32,152 nucleotides of DNA from assembly GCF_026162645.1 (NCBI RefSeq), contig NZ_JAOTBE010000041.1:1-32152 (forward strand), given 5' to 3'. The DNA is from Paracoccus rhizosphaerae (GTDB lineage: Bacteria > Pseudomonadota > Alphaproteobacteria > Rhodobacterales > Rhodobacteraceae). Under the pieces are notes generated by a model, which was not told the origin of the DNA, made no database searches, and saw only the letters and a program-made list of their open reading frames with translations. Made by a program: the position numbers and the translations under genes. Every line of letters begins with the position of its first letter. Positions within the stretch are counted from its first letter, which is position 1. Below are positions 1 through 8,147 of the stretch, in pieces.

Positions 1-112
1 TGATCTCAGACGAAGGCGGCTGTGCCAGAAATACGACGATCAGACCAAACCTGAAGCCGCTGCTCTGCGGACAACGGCACATGCGTGAAACCGCTTGACT
101 GGGACGACCCCG

Positions 113-814
113 TTACCGAAGGTCCTGACCCTCTCCTGCGAAGGCGGCATCCGGGGGCAGCTGATGGCGGCGGCGATGCGCCCGTCGGCCATCGGCTCAG
201 GACCAGCAGGAGGTCGTCGATCATCGGCCCGGCAGGCGTGCGCTTCCCCAGGCTGCGCGGACCTGCCTGGCGGGCGCGGCGCAGATGCCAGCCGATCAGG
301 CGGTTCATCCGCATGATCAGCGCCTGTCCGGCATGATCGGATGGCAACTGGTTCGCCACTGCCGACAGCGTTGTCTTGAGCAAATGCGCCAGGTTGGCCA
401 CGTGCGGCTGCGATTGGGCCAGCGGGTCCCTGTTCTGGCCCGGTGCGGCGTTAATTTCAACAATGAGGGGGCGCAGTTTCGACACATCTGGCAGGCCCAG
501 CCGGTTGGCATGCCCGCTGCGAACCCGGCCGAGGTCGGCGCGCAGCCGGTCCAGGCTCGCAGTTCCGCGGTTACTTGGATCACGCTGGCCGCCGCGAGCC
601 CTAGGCCGAGGACCGCAAGCGCGGCGCCCAAGGGGCGGACGATCTGCGCGAGAGCTGCGTCGATCTGGTCCATGGGCGGGGTGACGGCGACGGTGTCGGG
701 GCTCCCGCAGCGACTTCTTCGGCCAGCCAAAAGTCGAGCAGGAAGAAGATGCTTCCGATGCCGTCGATCCCGGTCTAGTCTGCGCACCAACCTGCCGCCC
801 GGCCTGTCATGCAT
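113..814 (-). pseudogene. Decayed PhoQ-like sensor histidine kinase
   Basis: On the minus strand, consecutive pieces of a PhoQ-type sensor kinase lie in successive reading frames. From about 690 down to 560 there is one hydrophobic segment (IVRPLGAALAVLGLGLAAAS) followed by QVTAELRA. In the next frame (about 555-195) comes a HAMP-like and dimerisation region with SKLRPLIVEINA and the H-box HVANLAHLLKTTL, then a MIDDLLLVLSR stretch. A third frame near 192-155 reads ADGRIAAAISC. A fourth piece ending at a stop at 113-115 reads DAAFAGEGQDLR. In family members these pieces form one continuous protein, followed by the N-box (NLLDNA type) and ATP-binding domain, which I cannot find here. At least three frameshifts plus loss of the catalytic domain make this a remnant. 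The N-terminal sensor part is not clearly recognisable, so the upstream limit is approximate. Confidence 0.7.
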
Positions 815-874
815 CCGACATGTCGGGCGCTTAACGGGTCGTGGCTGACAAGATCAACACGGAGGATCATCAAG

Positions 875-1993
875 ATGACACGGATCGACCGACGCGGCAT
901 CCTGCGCGGCGCCGCCGCCACCGCCGGCGTGACGCTGGCCTCGCCGTTCCTGGCACGGCGCGCGATGGCGCAGGACGCCGGCACGGTGAACATCTTTGCC
1001 TGGGCCGGCTATCTGAACGACGACATCTTGGGCGCCTTCCGTGAAGCCACGGGCATCACGCCGAATTTCACGCCCTATGGCACCAATGACGAGCTGCTGA
1101 ACCAGCTGCGCGCGAACAACGGGGCCGGCTTCGACCTGATCTGGCCGACCGTCGACCGCGTCCCGAACTATGTCGAGTTCGGCCTGGTCCAGCCGCTGGA
1201 CGAGTCGCGGATAGAGGTCAGTCGCGTGCTGCCGAGCGCTTGGGAGAATTCCGTCAACCTGGGCGCTGTGGTCGACGGCAAGCGCTATCAGGTGCCGACC
1301 GACTGGGGCACCGAGGCCGTGGCCTTCGACCGCGACCAGATGCCCTTGGAATATGGCAGCGCCTCCTATGGCGACATCTGGAACGAGGGCGCGCAGGCCA
1401 CGGTCCGGGCGCATTCGGCGCTGGTGGGCCTCGGCCTCTGGCTGGAAGCCGAGGGCAAGCTGCCCCGTCCGCTGCTGGACGCCTTCAAGACGCCTGAGGC
1501 GCAGACCGAGGTCTTCGACGTGATCCTGGCCGAGGCGATCGCGCGCAAGGGCAACATCATCCAGTTCTGGAACAACGAGAACGAGGCCCAGGCAGCCTTC
1601 CGCGTCAACGGTGCCAATATCGGCCAGACCTGGGACTCGACCGCTGCAGCGTTGTCGCGCGAAGGCTTCCCCGTCGGTTTCATCGCGCCCAAGGAAGGCG
1701 CGCTGGCCTGGATGGAGGGGCTGTCGATCCCCGTCGGCGCCGAGAATCTGGACAATGCCTATGCCTTCATCAACTGGTTCCTGACGCCGGAAGCGGGCGC
1801 GATGTACACCAACGCGACCTCGATCAATTCAACCGCGGTGGGATCGGACCAGCTGATCTCGGATGAGGCCAAGGCCTTCTTTGCCGCCGCCTATCCGGGC
1901 GATGCGCTGGACAAGCTGTGGTGGTGGCCGATTCAGGAAAGCTGGTACGTGACCAAGCGGAACGAATACCAGGACCGCTTCCTGTCGGCGTGA
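875..1993 (+). CDS. PotD/PotF-family extracellular solute-binding protein, Tat-exported
   Basis: Periplasmic substrate-binding component of a spermidine/putrescine-type ABC importer, 372 residues. The start is chosen at 875 because GGAGG lies nine bases upstream (861-865) and the protein then begins with a twin-arginine signal (DRRGILRGAA, residues 5-14), a hydrophobic stretch and an AMA cleavage site near residue 32. The mature part begins TVNIFAWAGYLNDDILGAF, the usual PotD/PotF opening, and later has the PTDWGTEAVAFDRD region and a C-terminal WWPIQESWY segment. It is followed after 44 bp by the ATPase and two permeases, so it is the first gene of the importer operon. The Tat signal implies export of a folded protein. 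The substrate (polyamine, or another small amine or amino-acid derivative) cannot be read from the sequence. Confidence 0.92.
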   Translation: MTRIDRRGILRGAAATAGVTLASPFLARRAMAQDAGTVNIFAWAGYLNDDILGAFREATGITPNFTPYGTNDELLNQLRANNGAGFDLIWPTVDRVPNYVEFGLVQPLDESRIEVSRVLPSAWENSVNLGAVVDGKRYQVPTDWGTEAVAFDRDQMPLEYGSASYGDIWNEGAQATVRAHSALVGLGLWLEAEGKLPRPLLDAFKTPEAQTEVFDVILAEAIARKGNIIQFWNNENEAQAAFRVNGANIGQTWDSTAAALSREGFPVGFIAPKEGALAWMEGLSIPVGAENLDNAYAFINWFLTPEAGAMYTNATSINSTAVGSDQLISDEAKAFFAAAYPGDALDKLWWWPIQESWYVTKRNEYQDRFLSA

Positions 1994-2037
1994 CGATTTC
2001 GGGGCGGCCCGCGCCGCCCCATCCGCAAGGAGAGACG

Positions 2038-3102
2038 ATGTCCCATTCCGTGGAACTGGCCGGGATCGGCATGACCTTCGGCGCCACCCGCGCCGTCCGC
2101 GACGTGTCGCTGAAGGTCCAGGCCGGAGAGTTCTTCTCGATCCTGGGGCCCTCGGGTTGCGGCAAGACGACGATCCTGCGGATGATCGCGGGCTTCATCG
2201 AGCCGACCGAGGGCCGCGTCCTGATCGGCGAGCGCGACATGAAGGGGCTGGGCCCGAACCAGCGCCCAACGGCCATGATCTTCCAGTCGCTGGCCCTGTT
2301 CCCGCTGATGTCCGTACGCGATAACATCGCCTTTGGGCTTGAAGCGCGGGGGGTCGGGCGCACCGCCCGCCATGCCAAGGCCGACGAGTTGCTGCGACTG
2401 ATCGCGCTGGAGGGGTATGGTGACCGCATGCCGGGGGAACTGTCCGGTGGACAGCGCCAGCGGGTGGCGATCGCCCGCGCCCTGGCCGTGGAACCGGGCG
2501 TCCTGCTGCTGGACGAACCGCTGTCGGCGCTGGACCTGAAGCTGCGCCAGCACATGCGCGCCGAGCTGCGCGCCCTGCAGAAGCGCACCGGCGTGACCTT
2601 CATCTATATCACCCACGACCAGTCCGAAGCCTTGGCCATGTCCGATCGCGTGGCGGTCATGTCGGCGGGCCTGTTGCAGCAGGTCGCCACCCCCCGAGAG
2701 CTTTACGAGAACCCGGCGACGCCCTTCGTCGCGCGCTTCGTTGGCGAAACCAATGCGGTTGCAGGCCGCATCACCGCCGTCGACGGTGGTCTGGCGCGGA
2801 TCGAGACGGAGCTTGGCGCGCTGACCGGACGCGCGGGCCGGCGGGCGGTGGCCGGTACGCCGGGCACCATCTATGTCCGTCCCGAGGCGCTGATCCCCGG
2901 CACCGGCGAAAATGCCCTGACCGCCCGGATCGAGCGGGTGGACTTCGAGGGCTCATTCGCACTGGTGCATGGACGGTTTGCCGACGGCGGCTCGCTGGCG
3001 GCCTCGGTGCCATCGACCAGGCTGGCGGACGCGCCGGCACCGGGCAGCGATGCCGCCTTTGCCTTCGCGCCGGCTCACGCCGTGGTCCTCGGCGATGAGT
3101 GA
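2038..3102 (+). CDS. ABC transporter ATP-binding protein (PotA-type)
   Basis: Cytoplasmic ATPase that energises the importer, 354 residues. Visible motifs are Walker A GPSGCGKT (37-44), Q-loop FQSLALFP (about 82-89), signature LSGGQRQR (135-142), Walker B LLLDEP (156-161), D-loop SALD and the H-loop histidine in ITHDQSE (H193). The C-terminal 120 residues form the TOBE-type domain typical of PotA and other CUT1/polyamine ATPases. The start at 2038 is supported by AAGGAGA at 2028-2034; an earlier in-frame ATG inside the preceding gene has no such site. Its stop overlaps the start of the first permease by 8 bp, indicating translational coupling. Confidence 0.95.
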   Translation: MSHSVELAGIGMTFGATRAVRDVSLKVQAGEFFSILGPSGCGKTTILRMIAGFIEPTEGRVLIGERDMKGLGPNQRPTAMIFQSLALFPLMSVRDNIAFGLEARGVGRTARHAKADELLRLIALEGYGDRMPGELSGGQRQRVAIARALAVEPGVLLLDEPLSALDLKLRQHMRAELRALQKRTGVTFIYITHDQSEALAMSDRVAVMSAGLLQQVATPRELYENPATPFVARFVGETNAVAGRITAVDGGLARIETELGALTGRAGRRAVAGTPGTIYVRPEALIPGTGENALTARIERVDFEGSFALVHGRFADGGSLAASVPSTRLADAPAPGSDAAFAFAPAHAVVLGDE

Positions 3103-3976
3103 TCTGGGAAACCGCTTCGGCGCGGGTCAGTCGACCGTATTCCTGGCGCTGGTCCTGTTCTGGCTGGCTGGGATGGTGTTGGCCCCGAACCTGATGATGA
3201 TCGACTATGCCCTGCGCCCGAACCTGCCGCCCGCGGCGATGGGCGGTCCCGACGACACCTATTCCCTGGCCAATATTCTCTATCTTGCGGGCGAGCCGAC
3301 GCATCGGGCGATCTTCTTCAAGACCATCTGGGCCAGTGGGCTGGTGGCCTTGGTGACGTTCCTGGTCTGCTATCCCATCGCCTTCTGGATGGCGCAGCGC
3401 GCCACCGTGGGCCAGCTGTCGGCGGCGCTGCTGCTGATCATCATCCCGTTCTTCATCAACGAGGTTCTGCGCACGCTGGCCTGGTTTATCATCCTGGCCT
3501 ATCGTGGCCCGCTGAACAGCGTCCTGATGAACGCAGGGCTCATCGAGGCGCCGATCCGATGGCAGGGCGACGGCGGCGTGCTGGCGGCGATGGTCTATGC
3601 CTATATCCTGTTCATGCTGCTGCCGATCTACAACGCGATCGAGAGCCTGGAGAAGGCGCAGATCGAGGCCGCGCGCGATCTTGGCGCCTCGACCTGGCGC
3701 ATCCACGCCCGGGTGGTGATCCCCCATGCCAAGGCGGGCATCGCCACCGGTTTCGTCTTCACCTTCATGCTGGCGGCCGGGTCCTATGTTGCGCCGTCGC
3801 TGCTGGGGTCGCCGGGCAGCCGCTGGTTCACCGAGATCATCTATAACTGGTTCTTCGAGGGCGGCGACTGGAACCGGGGCGCGGCCTATGCGCTGGTGCT
3901 GCTTGTCCTCTGCCTGACGGTCGTGCTGGTCACGTTGCGGCTGGCGCGGGTCAATCTGGCGGATGTCGCGACATGA
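3095..3976 (+). CDS. ABC transporter permease, PotB-type
   Basis: Inner-membrane permease of 293 residues. It has an N-terminal membrane segment (STVFLALVLFWLAGMVLAP), several further hydrophobic helices, and the EAA loop that contacts the ATPase (IEAARDLGASTWRIHARVVI, centred near residue 195). The start at 3095 overlaps the end of the ATPase gene, and the stop overlaps the next permease start as ATGA (3973-3976). Together with its partner it forms the transmembrane channel of the PotD/PotA-type importer. The order binding protein, ATPase, permease, permease is common for this subfamily in Rhodobacteraceae. Confidence 0.93.
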   Translation: MSDLGNRFGAGQSTVFLALVLFWLAGMVLAPNLMMIDYALRPNLPPAAMGGPDDTYSLANILYLAGEPTHRAIFFKTIWASGLVALVTFLVCYPIAFWMAQRATVGQLSAALLLIIIPFFINEVLRTLAWFIILAYRGPLNSVLMNAGLIEAPIRWQGDGGVLAAMVYAYILFMLLPIYNAIESLEKAQIEAARDLGASTWRIHARVVIPHAKAGIATGFVFTFMLAAGSYVAPSLLGSPGSRWFTEIIYNWFFEGGDWNRGAAYALVLLVLCLTVVLVTLRLARVNLADVAT

Positions 3977-4763
3977 CCGCCGAGCGCATCTTCCGGACGC
4001 TGTTCGTGCTCTACCTGGCGGTCTTCGCGGTTTACCTCTTTGCGCCGCTGATCATCATGGCGTCGCCGCATTCAACGAAAGCCGGTTTCCGACTGTCATC
4101 CCCTGGCAGGGTACGACGCTGGACTGGTTCCGGGCCATGTGGTCGGACGCGGCCATGTGGCAATCGCTGTGGACATCGCTGCTGGTCGCGGTCTGCGTCG
4201 TGGTGGTCGTGGTTCCCGTCGGCACCGCCGCGGCGCTGGTGCTGACGTCCCTGCATGCCCGCGCGCGCAGCTTCGCCTATGCCGTCATGGTGTCGCCCCT
4301 TCTGACGCCCGGCGTGGTGATCGGCATCTCGACCCTGATCCTCTGGCGGCGGTTAGGCGTGGGCGGCGGGATCCTGTTGATCGTGCTGGCGCAGTCGACC
4401 TTCATCATCTGCTATGTGATGCTGATGGTGATGGCGCGCCTGCAGCGCTTCGATCGCACGCAGGAGGAGGCTGCCCTGGGCCTTGGCGCCTCGCGGCCGA
4501 TGGTCTTCCGGCGCGTCCTGCTGCCGTTCCTGAGACCTGCTCTTCTGGCGTCGGCGGGACTTGCCGTGCTGCAATCGGTCGAAAACTACAACACGACCCT
4601 CTTCGTGCGCGGGTTCGAGACGCCGCTGACCGTCTTCATCGCGACCAAGGTCCGCACCGGTCTGACGCCCGCCGTGAACGCGCTCGCGCTGGTGATCATT
4701 GTGGCAGCTGTGGTCGGCGCGCTTCTCTATGAGATCGCGCGCCGGCGCAGGGCGGCGGCCTAG
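3973..4763 (+). pseudogene. ABC transporter permease, PotC-type, interrupted by a one-base frameshift
   Basis: The second permease starts at 3973 (MTAERIFRTLFVLYLAVFAV), overlapping the previous stop as ATGA. After the codons for LIIMA (to 4062) the frame of homology changes: from 4062 the other frame reads VAAFNESRFPTVIPWQG and continues to a TAG at 4761-4763. That includes the EAA loop EEAALGLGASRPMVFRRVLL. Restoring one G in the GCGTC at 4060-4064 gives a continuous protein of about 263 residues, close to the usual PotC length. As written, translation from 3973 would stop after 90 residues. Either the importer is inactivated by a recent deletion, or this is a base-calling error. The intactness of the other three genes and the lack of further decay favour an error or a very recent event. 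Confidence 0.85.
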
Positions 4764-5380
4764 CCGTTCGGGATGACGATGTCGGCGGAAAGGCTCGCCG
4801 TCGTCACCAGTTGCGCGTTCGGAAGGTCGTTGGCTTCGAGCTTCGCCCGCGCCTCGTCCGCCGGCAGGTGCGACCAGCGTGCAGTCAACCGGGCGCGGAT
4901 CACCGAGTCGGGGACCTGCAGCATGATCGACAGGGCGAAGCGTGGCGTCAGGTTCCGCCAGCCGGGGCGGTCGAGAAGGAGGTAGTTCCCCTCGACGATC
5001 ACAAGGCGCGCGCTCGCCGGGATTTCTCGCGCGGCAGCCCGCGACAGCTCCCGCGCCCGGTCGAAGACGGGAATCAGGATGTCGCGGCCGTCGTCGGCGG
5101 CCAGCCGGTCGAGGATGAAGGCCAGGCCATCAAGATCGAACGTGTGCGGCGCCCCCTTGCGCGGCAGGTCACCCCGCGCTGCCAGAAGAGTATCGTCGAT
5201 GTGGAAGCCGTCCATCTGCAGGATGGCGGCCTTTGGGATCGCCTGCGCGAGGCGGTCCGCAACATGGCTCTTGCCGGCACCGGGCGGGCCCACCAGCGCG
5301 ACAAGCCGGCGTTCCGGCCCATGGGACAACGGTGCCAGACGCGCGGCAAGCGCCTCGAGCGGGTCGGGCACGGCCGTCAT
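4760..5380 (-). CDS. P-loop nucleoside/sugar kinase-like protein
   Basis: A 206-residue cytoplasmic NTPase resembling the uridine kinase/pantothenate kinase/FrcK-like group. Walker A is GPPGAGKS (31-38). It is followed by ILQMDGFHIDD, the substrate-binding DGFH motif of this group, and by LVIVEGNYLLLDRPGW, the EGNY motif. The C-terminal region with ARLTARW resembles the lid segment. It would phosphorylate a small molecule with ATP; the substrate is unknown. The start overlaps the stop of the upstream TetR-like gene (ATGA, 5377-5380), so the two are co-translated. Its TAG stop shares the palindrome CTAG (4760-4763) with the stop of the converging permease. A role in metabolising what the adjacent transporter imports is inference only. 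Confidence 0.82.
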   Translation of the reverse strand: MTAVPDPLEALAARLAPLSHGPERRLVALVGPPGAGKSHVADRLAQAIPKAAILQMDGFHIDDTLLAARGDLPRKGAPHTFDLDGLAFILDRLAADDGRDILIPVFDRARELSRAAAREIPASARLVIVEGNYLLLDRPGWRNLTPRFALSIMLQVPDSVIRARLTARWSHLPADEARAKLEANDLPNAQLVTTASLSADIVIPNG

Positions 5381-6000
5381 GCCTGTGCCGGACGGCCCAG
5401 GAACTGGTTGATGAAGATCGACAGGTTATGGAGCGCGGCCTCTCGGTCGGTCATGCCGGGGTTCCACCGCGCCAAGTCACCCAGCAGCATCTTGCTGACG
5501 ACCCCATAGGCATAGGTATGCGCGATGGCGATAATCTGGCCGATGTCCTGGTCACGGGGCAGGGCGCCCTGCTGCCTGGCGCGGTCGAGCGTCCGATACA
5601 TCACCTGGTGGATCGCGTTCTCGTAACAGACGAGCCGGGGGTTCCTTTCGAACACCTCGGCCGGCATCAGGCCGATGACCCGGAATTCCCGCGGGTGGCG
5701 GCATCCCCATTCGACATAGGCTTCTGCAAGCGCCGTGAATTGTGCGATGGGGTCGTCGCTGCATGTCGAAGACGTGCGTCGGACGCAGATTTCCTGCAAG
5801 AGCATCAGGGCGTTTTCCGCCGTCGCCTGCAGCAGCATGCCGGTGTCCGGCACGACGGCGCGCAGATCGTCCACCCGGACGTTGATCAGGGCTGCCACCG
5901 CGTCAAGCGAAGCGACCTCTCCGGTCTCATCCAGCAGCCGGGTGGCGCCCTTGATGGCTGCCGAAAAGATATTGCCGCCGGGACGCATCGCGATTGTCAT
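5377..6000 (-). CDS. TetR-like transcriptional regulator
   Basis: A 207-residue protein with a TetR/AcrR layout: a short N-terminal helical DNA-binding region (about residues 8-55, GNIFSAAIKGATRLLDETGE and a following divergent helix-turn-helix) and a larger all-helical ligand/dimerisation domain. The latter contains AEAYVEWGCRHPREFRVIG and a C-terminal INQFLGRPA. The DNA-binding part is less conserved than usual, so its operator cannot be guessed. No clear Shine-Dalgarno sequence precedes the ATG at 6000. It is the first gene of a two-gene operon with the P-loop kinase and probably regulates that operon, possibly also the adjacent importer. Assignment to TetR rests on overall organisation rather than a diagnostic motif. 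Confidence 0.72.
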   Translation of the reverse strand: MTIAMRPGGNIFSAAIKGATRLLDETGEVASLDAVAALINVRVDDLRAVVPDTGMLLQATAENALMLLQEICVRRTSSTCSDDPIAQFTALAEAYVEWGCRHPREFRVIGLMPAEVFERNPRLVCYENAIHQVMYRTLDRARQQGALPRDQDIGQIIAIAHTYAYGVVSKMLLGDLARWNPGMTDREAALHNLSIFINQFLGRPAQA

Positions 6001-6162
6001 GTCGGGTTACCACACCATGGTGAGCCAGCGAGAAGCTGGAACGATTCGAGCGAGTTAAATTGCCCACACATAACTGTAGCAAGGTAGTGTCATGCAATCT
6101 ACGCATTTGATGAGGTCCGGTGCGGATAAACTTGTGGTTGTGCGCCGATATTCCTGCAGCAG

Positions 6163-6180
6163 TGATGCTTCGTTGCATCA
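6163..6180. terminator. Short hairpin downstream of the sulfotransferase-like gene
   Basis: TGATGC and GCATCA (6 bp arms) flank a 6-base loop, four bases beyond the minus-strand stop at 6185. There is no T-tract after it on the minus strand, so termination is only possible. The rest of 6001-6184 contains the presumed promoter region of the TetR-like gene, with no feature I can name. Confidence 0.3.
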
Positions 6181-6184
6181 GCAC

Positions 6185-6802
6185 CTAGTCGATCAGGACA
6201 TGGTCCAACTCGGCCGAGGCGAGGCTGTCATAGAGACCCAGGTCCCGCGCCATCGCCGTCCGCAGCCGTTTCTCGACCTCCGGATCCAGATGCACATCCA
6301 CGCTTGGGGGGACGTTGATACGTGGCAGCTCTATCGCGCAATTCAGACGCGATTCCAGAAACTCGACGAAGCTGTCGATGTCCTCGTACCGGAAGATGCG
6401 GTCGACGCGGGCGTCCCCGTTGGTAAGGAAGTCCGACTGCGTACCGATCCGAAGCCGCGCGGGGCCATCAAGGCCGGCATAGGTCGAGGCGAAGTCGCCG
6501 AAGGCCGTTCCGTGCATCGCATGCTGCGGATCGTCCAGATCGTCCCGCAGCTTGAAGCGATACCAGCTTCGCAGCCAGTCCACCGGCTCTCGCATCAGGG
6601 CCACTGTCGTGAAGCCATGCCCAGTCAGGGCGTGAAGCCAAGGCCCGAAATGGCGGCGATAGGTGGCGATGTCGGTATGCTTCGCCTCGGCCGGACGCTG
6701 GAGCGACACCGAGGCGAGCGATTCGAGCGCCATCTCGATCGCGCTTGAACCTGCCTTGGGCGTCGCCAGGAAGACCAACCGTTGGTCCCAGAAAATCAGC
6801 AT
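6185..6802 (-). CDS. Sulfotransferase-like protein
   Basis: A 205-residue protein with the PAPS-dependent sulfotransferase fold signatures. Near the N-terminus, LVFLATPKAGSSAIEMAL (9-26) matches the 5'-phosphosulfate loop, in which K, S and S contact the cofactor. At about residues 69-84, LMREPVDWLRSWYRF matches the 3'-phosphate-binding motif (R-P-x-R-x-x-S-x-Y form). A GAGG lies eight bases before the ATG at 6802. Related proteins in Rhodobacteraceae are short cytoplasmic or peripheral enzymes thought to sulfate polysaccharide or lipid acceptors; the acceptor is unknown here. The gene stands alone, divergent from recA across a 228-bp region. Confidence 0.8.
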   Translation of the reverse strand: MLIFWDQRLVFLATPKAGSSAIEMALESLASVSLQRPAEAKHTDIATYRRHFGPWLHALTGHGFTTVALMREPVDWLRSWYRFKLRDDLDDPQHAMHGTAFGDFASTYAGLDGPARLRIGTQSDFLTNGDARVDRIFRYEDIDSFVEFLESRLNCAIELPRINVPPSVDVHLDPEVEKRLRTAMARDLGLYDSLASAELDHVLID

Positions 6803-6855
6803 CCGTCACCTCTGCCCGTTCCGTCAAACCGGCGCTGGATAGCTGGCAGGTAGAT

Positions 6856-6876
6856 GGTTGTAAACGGTTTGTTAAC
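6856..6876. promoter_or_regulatory. Tandem GGTT..AAC half-repeats in the sulfotransferase/recA divergent region
   Basis: GGTTGTAAAC (6856-6865) is followed immediately by GGTTTGTTAAC (6866-6876). The two units are similar direct repeats about one helical turn apart, and together form an imperfect palindrome GGTT...AACC. The spacing fits a dimeric regulator site, but I cannot assign it to a known protein. Confidence 0.3.
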
Positions 6877-6961
6877 CGGGGGCGCGCAATGGTGGCGAAA
6901 ACGAATCGTAAATTAACCTTGACGTCCTTGAAAAACAGCCGGCGATCGCGCATCTAGAAGC

Positions 6962-6976
6962 GAACAGGACGTGAAC
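6962..6976 (+). promoter_or_regulatory. SOS box (LexA operator) of recA
   Basis: GAAC-AGGACGT-GAAC is an exact match to the alphaproteobacterial (Rhodobacter/Paracoccus type) LexA operator, a direct repeat GAAC-N7-GAAC, unlike the palindromic E. coli box. It lies 54 bases before the recA start. A weak promoter candidate just upstream is TTGAAA (6928-6933) with CATCTA (6951-6956) at 17-bp spacing. LexA bound here would block recA transcription until DNA damage. Confidence 0.88.
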
Positions 6977-7030
6977 ATCCGGAGGGTCGATTGCCCGCAC
7001 CGGAGCGCTGTGAAATAACGTGGGGATCAC

Positions 7031-8104
7031 ATGGCACAGGCGAGCATCTTCGACATGACGGACAAACGCGCAGCTGACAAGCAGAAGGCCTTGGACAGCG
7101 CCCTGGCCCAGATCGAACGGCAGTTCGGCAAGGGCTCGATCATGAAGCTGGGCAAGGACAGCCCCGTGGCCGAGATCGAGGCGACCTCGACAGGGTCGCT
7201 TGGTCTGGACATCGCGCTTGGCATCGGCGGCCTGCCGAAAGGCCGGATCATCGAGATTTTCGGGCCGGAAAGCTCGGGCAAGACGACGCTGACGCTGCAT
7301 GTCGTGGCCGAGGAGCAGAAGAAGGGCGGCGTCTGCGCCTTTGTCGATGCGGAACACGCGTTGGACCCGCAATATGCCAAGAAGCTGGGCGTGAACCTGG
7401 ACGAGCTGCTGATCAGCCAGCCCGACACCGGCGAGCAGGCGCTGGAGATCGTGGACACACTGGTGCGTTCGGGCGCGGTCAGCCTTGTGGTGGTCGATTC
7501 GGTGGCGGCGTTGACGCCCAAGTCCGAGATTGAAGGCGACATGGGCGACATGCAGATGGGCAGCCAGGCCCGCCTGATGAGCCAGGCCATGCGCAAGCTG
7601 ACGGCCAGCATCGGACGTTCGAACTGCATGGTGATCTTCATCAACCAGATCCGCATGAAGATCGGCGTGATGTTCGGCAACCCCGAGACGACGACCGGCG
7701 GCAATGCGCTGAAATTCTATGCCTCGGTCCGCCTGGATATTCGTCGCACCGGCGCCGTGAAGGATCGTGATGAGGTGACGGGGAACACGACGCGGGTCAA
7801 GGTCGTGAAGAACAAGGTCGCGCCGCCGTTCCGGCAGGTCGAGTTCGACATTATGTATGGCGAGGGCATCAGCAAGGTCGGCGAGTTGATCGATCTGGGT
7901 GTCAAGGCCGGCGTCGTCGAGAAGTCGGGCGCCTGGTATTCCTATGGCGACGAGCGCATCGGCCAGGGCCGCGAGAACGCCAAGCAGTTCCTGCGTGACC
8001 GCCCCGAGGTCGCCTTTGCGATCGAGGACAAGATCCGCGCCAGCCATGGGCTTGAGTTCGGCGTGGCCGAGGGTGGCGAGGACGAGGCGCTGACCGAGGA
8101 CTGA
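7031..8104 (+). CDS. recA: Recombinase RecA
   Basis: ATP-dependent strand-exchange protein and LexA co-protease, 357 residues, full length for alphaproteobacteria. Residues 34-43 ([10 protein letters not shown]) begin the core; Walker A is GPESSGKTT (78-86). [10 protein letters not shown] is the Walker B region, and the L1/L2 DNA-binding loops include [20 protein letters not shown] and [31 protein letters not shown] tail rich in acidic residues ([10 protein letters not shown]) closes the protein. GGGG lies six bases upstream of the ATG. Expression is expected to be LexA-controlled through the box at 6962-6976. Strong hairpins lie downstream, so it is probably monocistronic. Confidence 0.99.
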   Translation: MAQASIFDMTDKRAADKQKALDSALAQIERQFGKGSIMKLGKDSPVAEIEATSTGSLGLDIALGIGGLPKGRIIEIFGPESSGKTTLTLHVVAEEQKKGGVCAFVDAEHALDPQYAKKLGVNLDELLISQPDTGEQALEIVDTLVRSGAVSLVVVDSVAALTPKSEIEGDMGDMQMGSQARLMSQAMRKLTASIGRSNCMVIFINQIRMKIGVMFGNPETTTGGNALKFYASVRLDIRRTGAVKDRDEVTGNTTRVKVVKNKVAPPFRQVEFDIMYGEGISKVGELIDLGVKAGVVEKSGAWYSYGDERIGQGRENAKQFLRDRPEVAFAIEDKIRASHGLEFGVAEGGEDEALTED

Positions 8105-8114
8105 TCCCACGGCG

Positions 8115-8135
8115 TGCGGAGGCGATGCCTCCGCA
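8115..8135 (+). terminator. Hairpin after recA
   Basis: TGCGGAGGC and GCCTCCGCA form a perfect 9-bp stem with a 3-base loop (GAT), 10 bases after the recA stop. It is followed by CAGCTTCTTTCTCC, a loosely T-rich run, consistent with a rho-independent terminator of recA. Confidence 0.65.
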
Positions 8136-8147
8136 CAGCTTCTTTCT

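Noticed and set aside
2771..3727. Minus-strand frame antisense to the ATPase and first permease
   Set aside because: Both sense genes have complete family motifs; the antisense protein has none and has a shadow-like composition.
6872..6918. Two TTAACC motifs as a CtrA binding site
   Set aside because: They are 41 bases apart, not in the TTAA-N7-TTAA arrangement, so no CtrA site is claimed.
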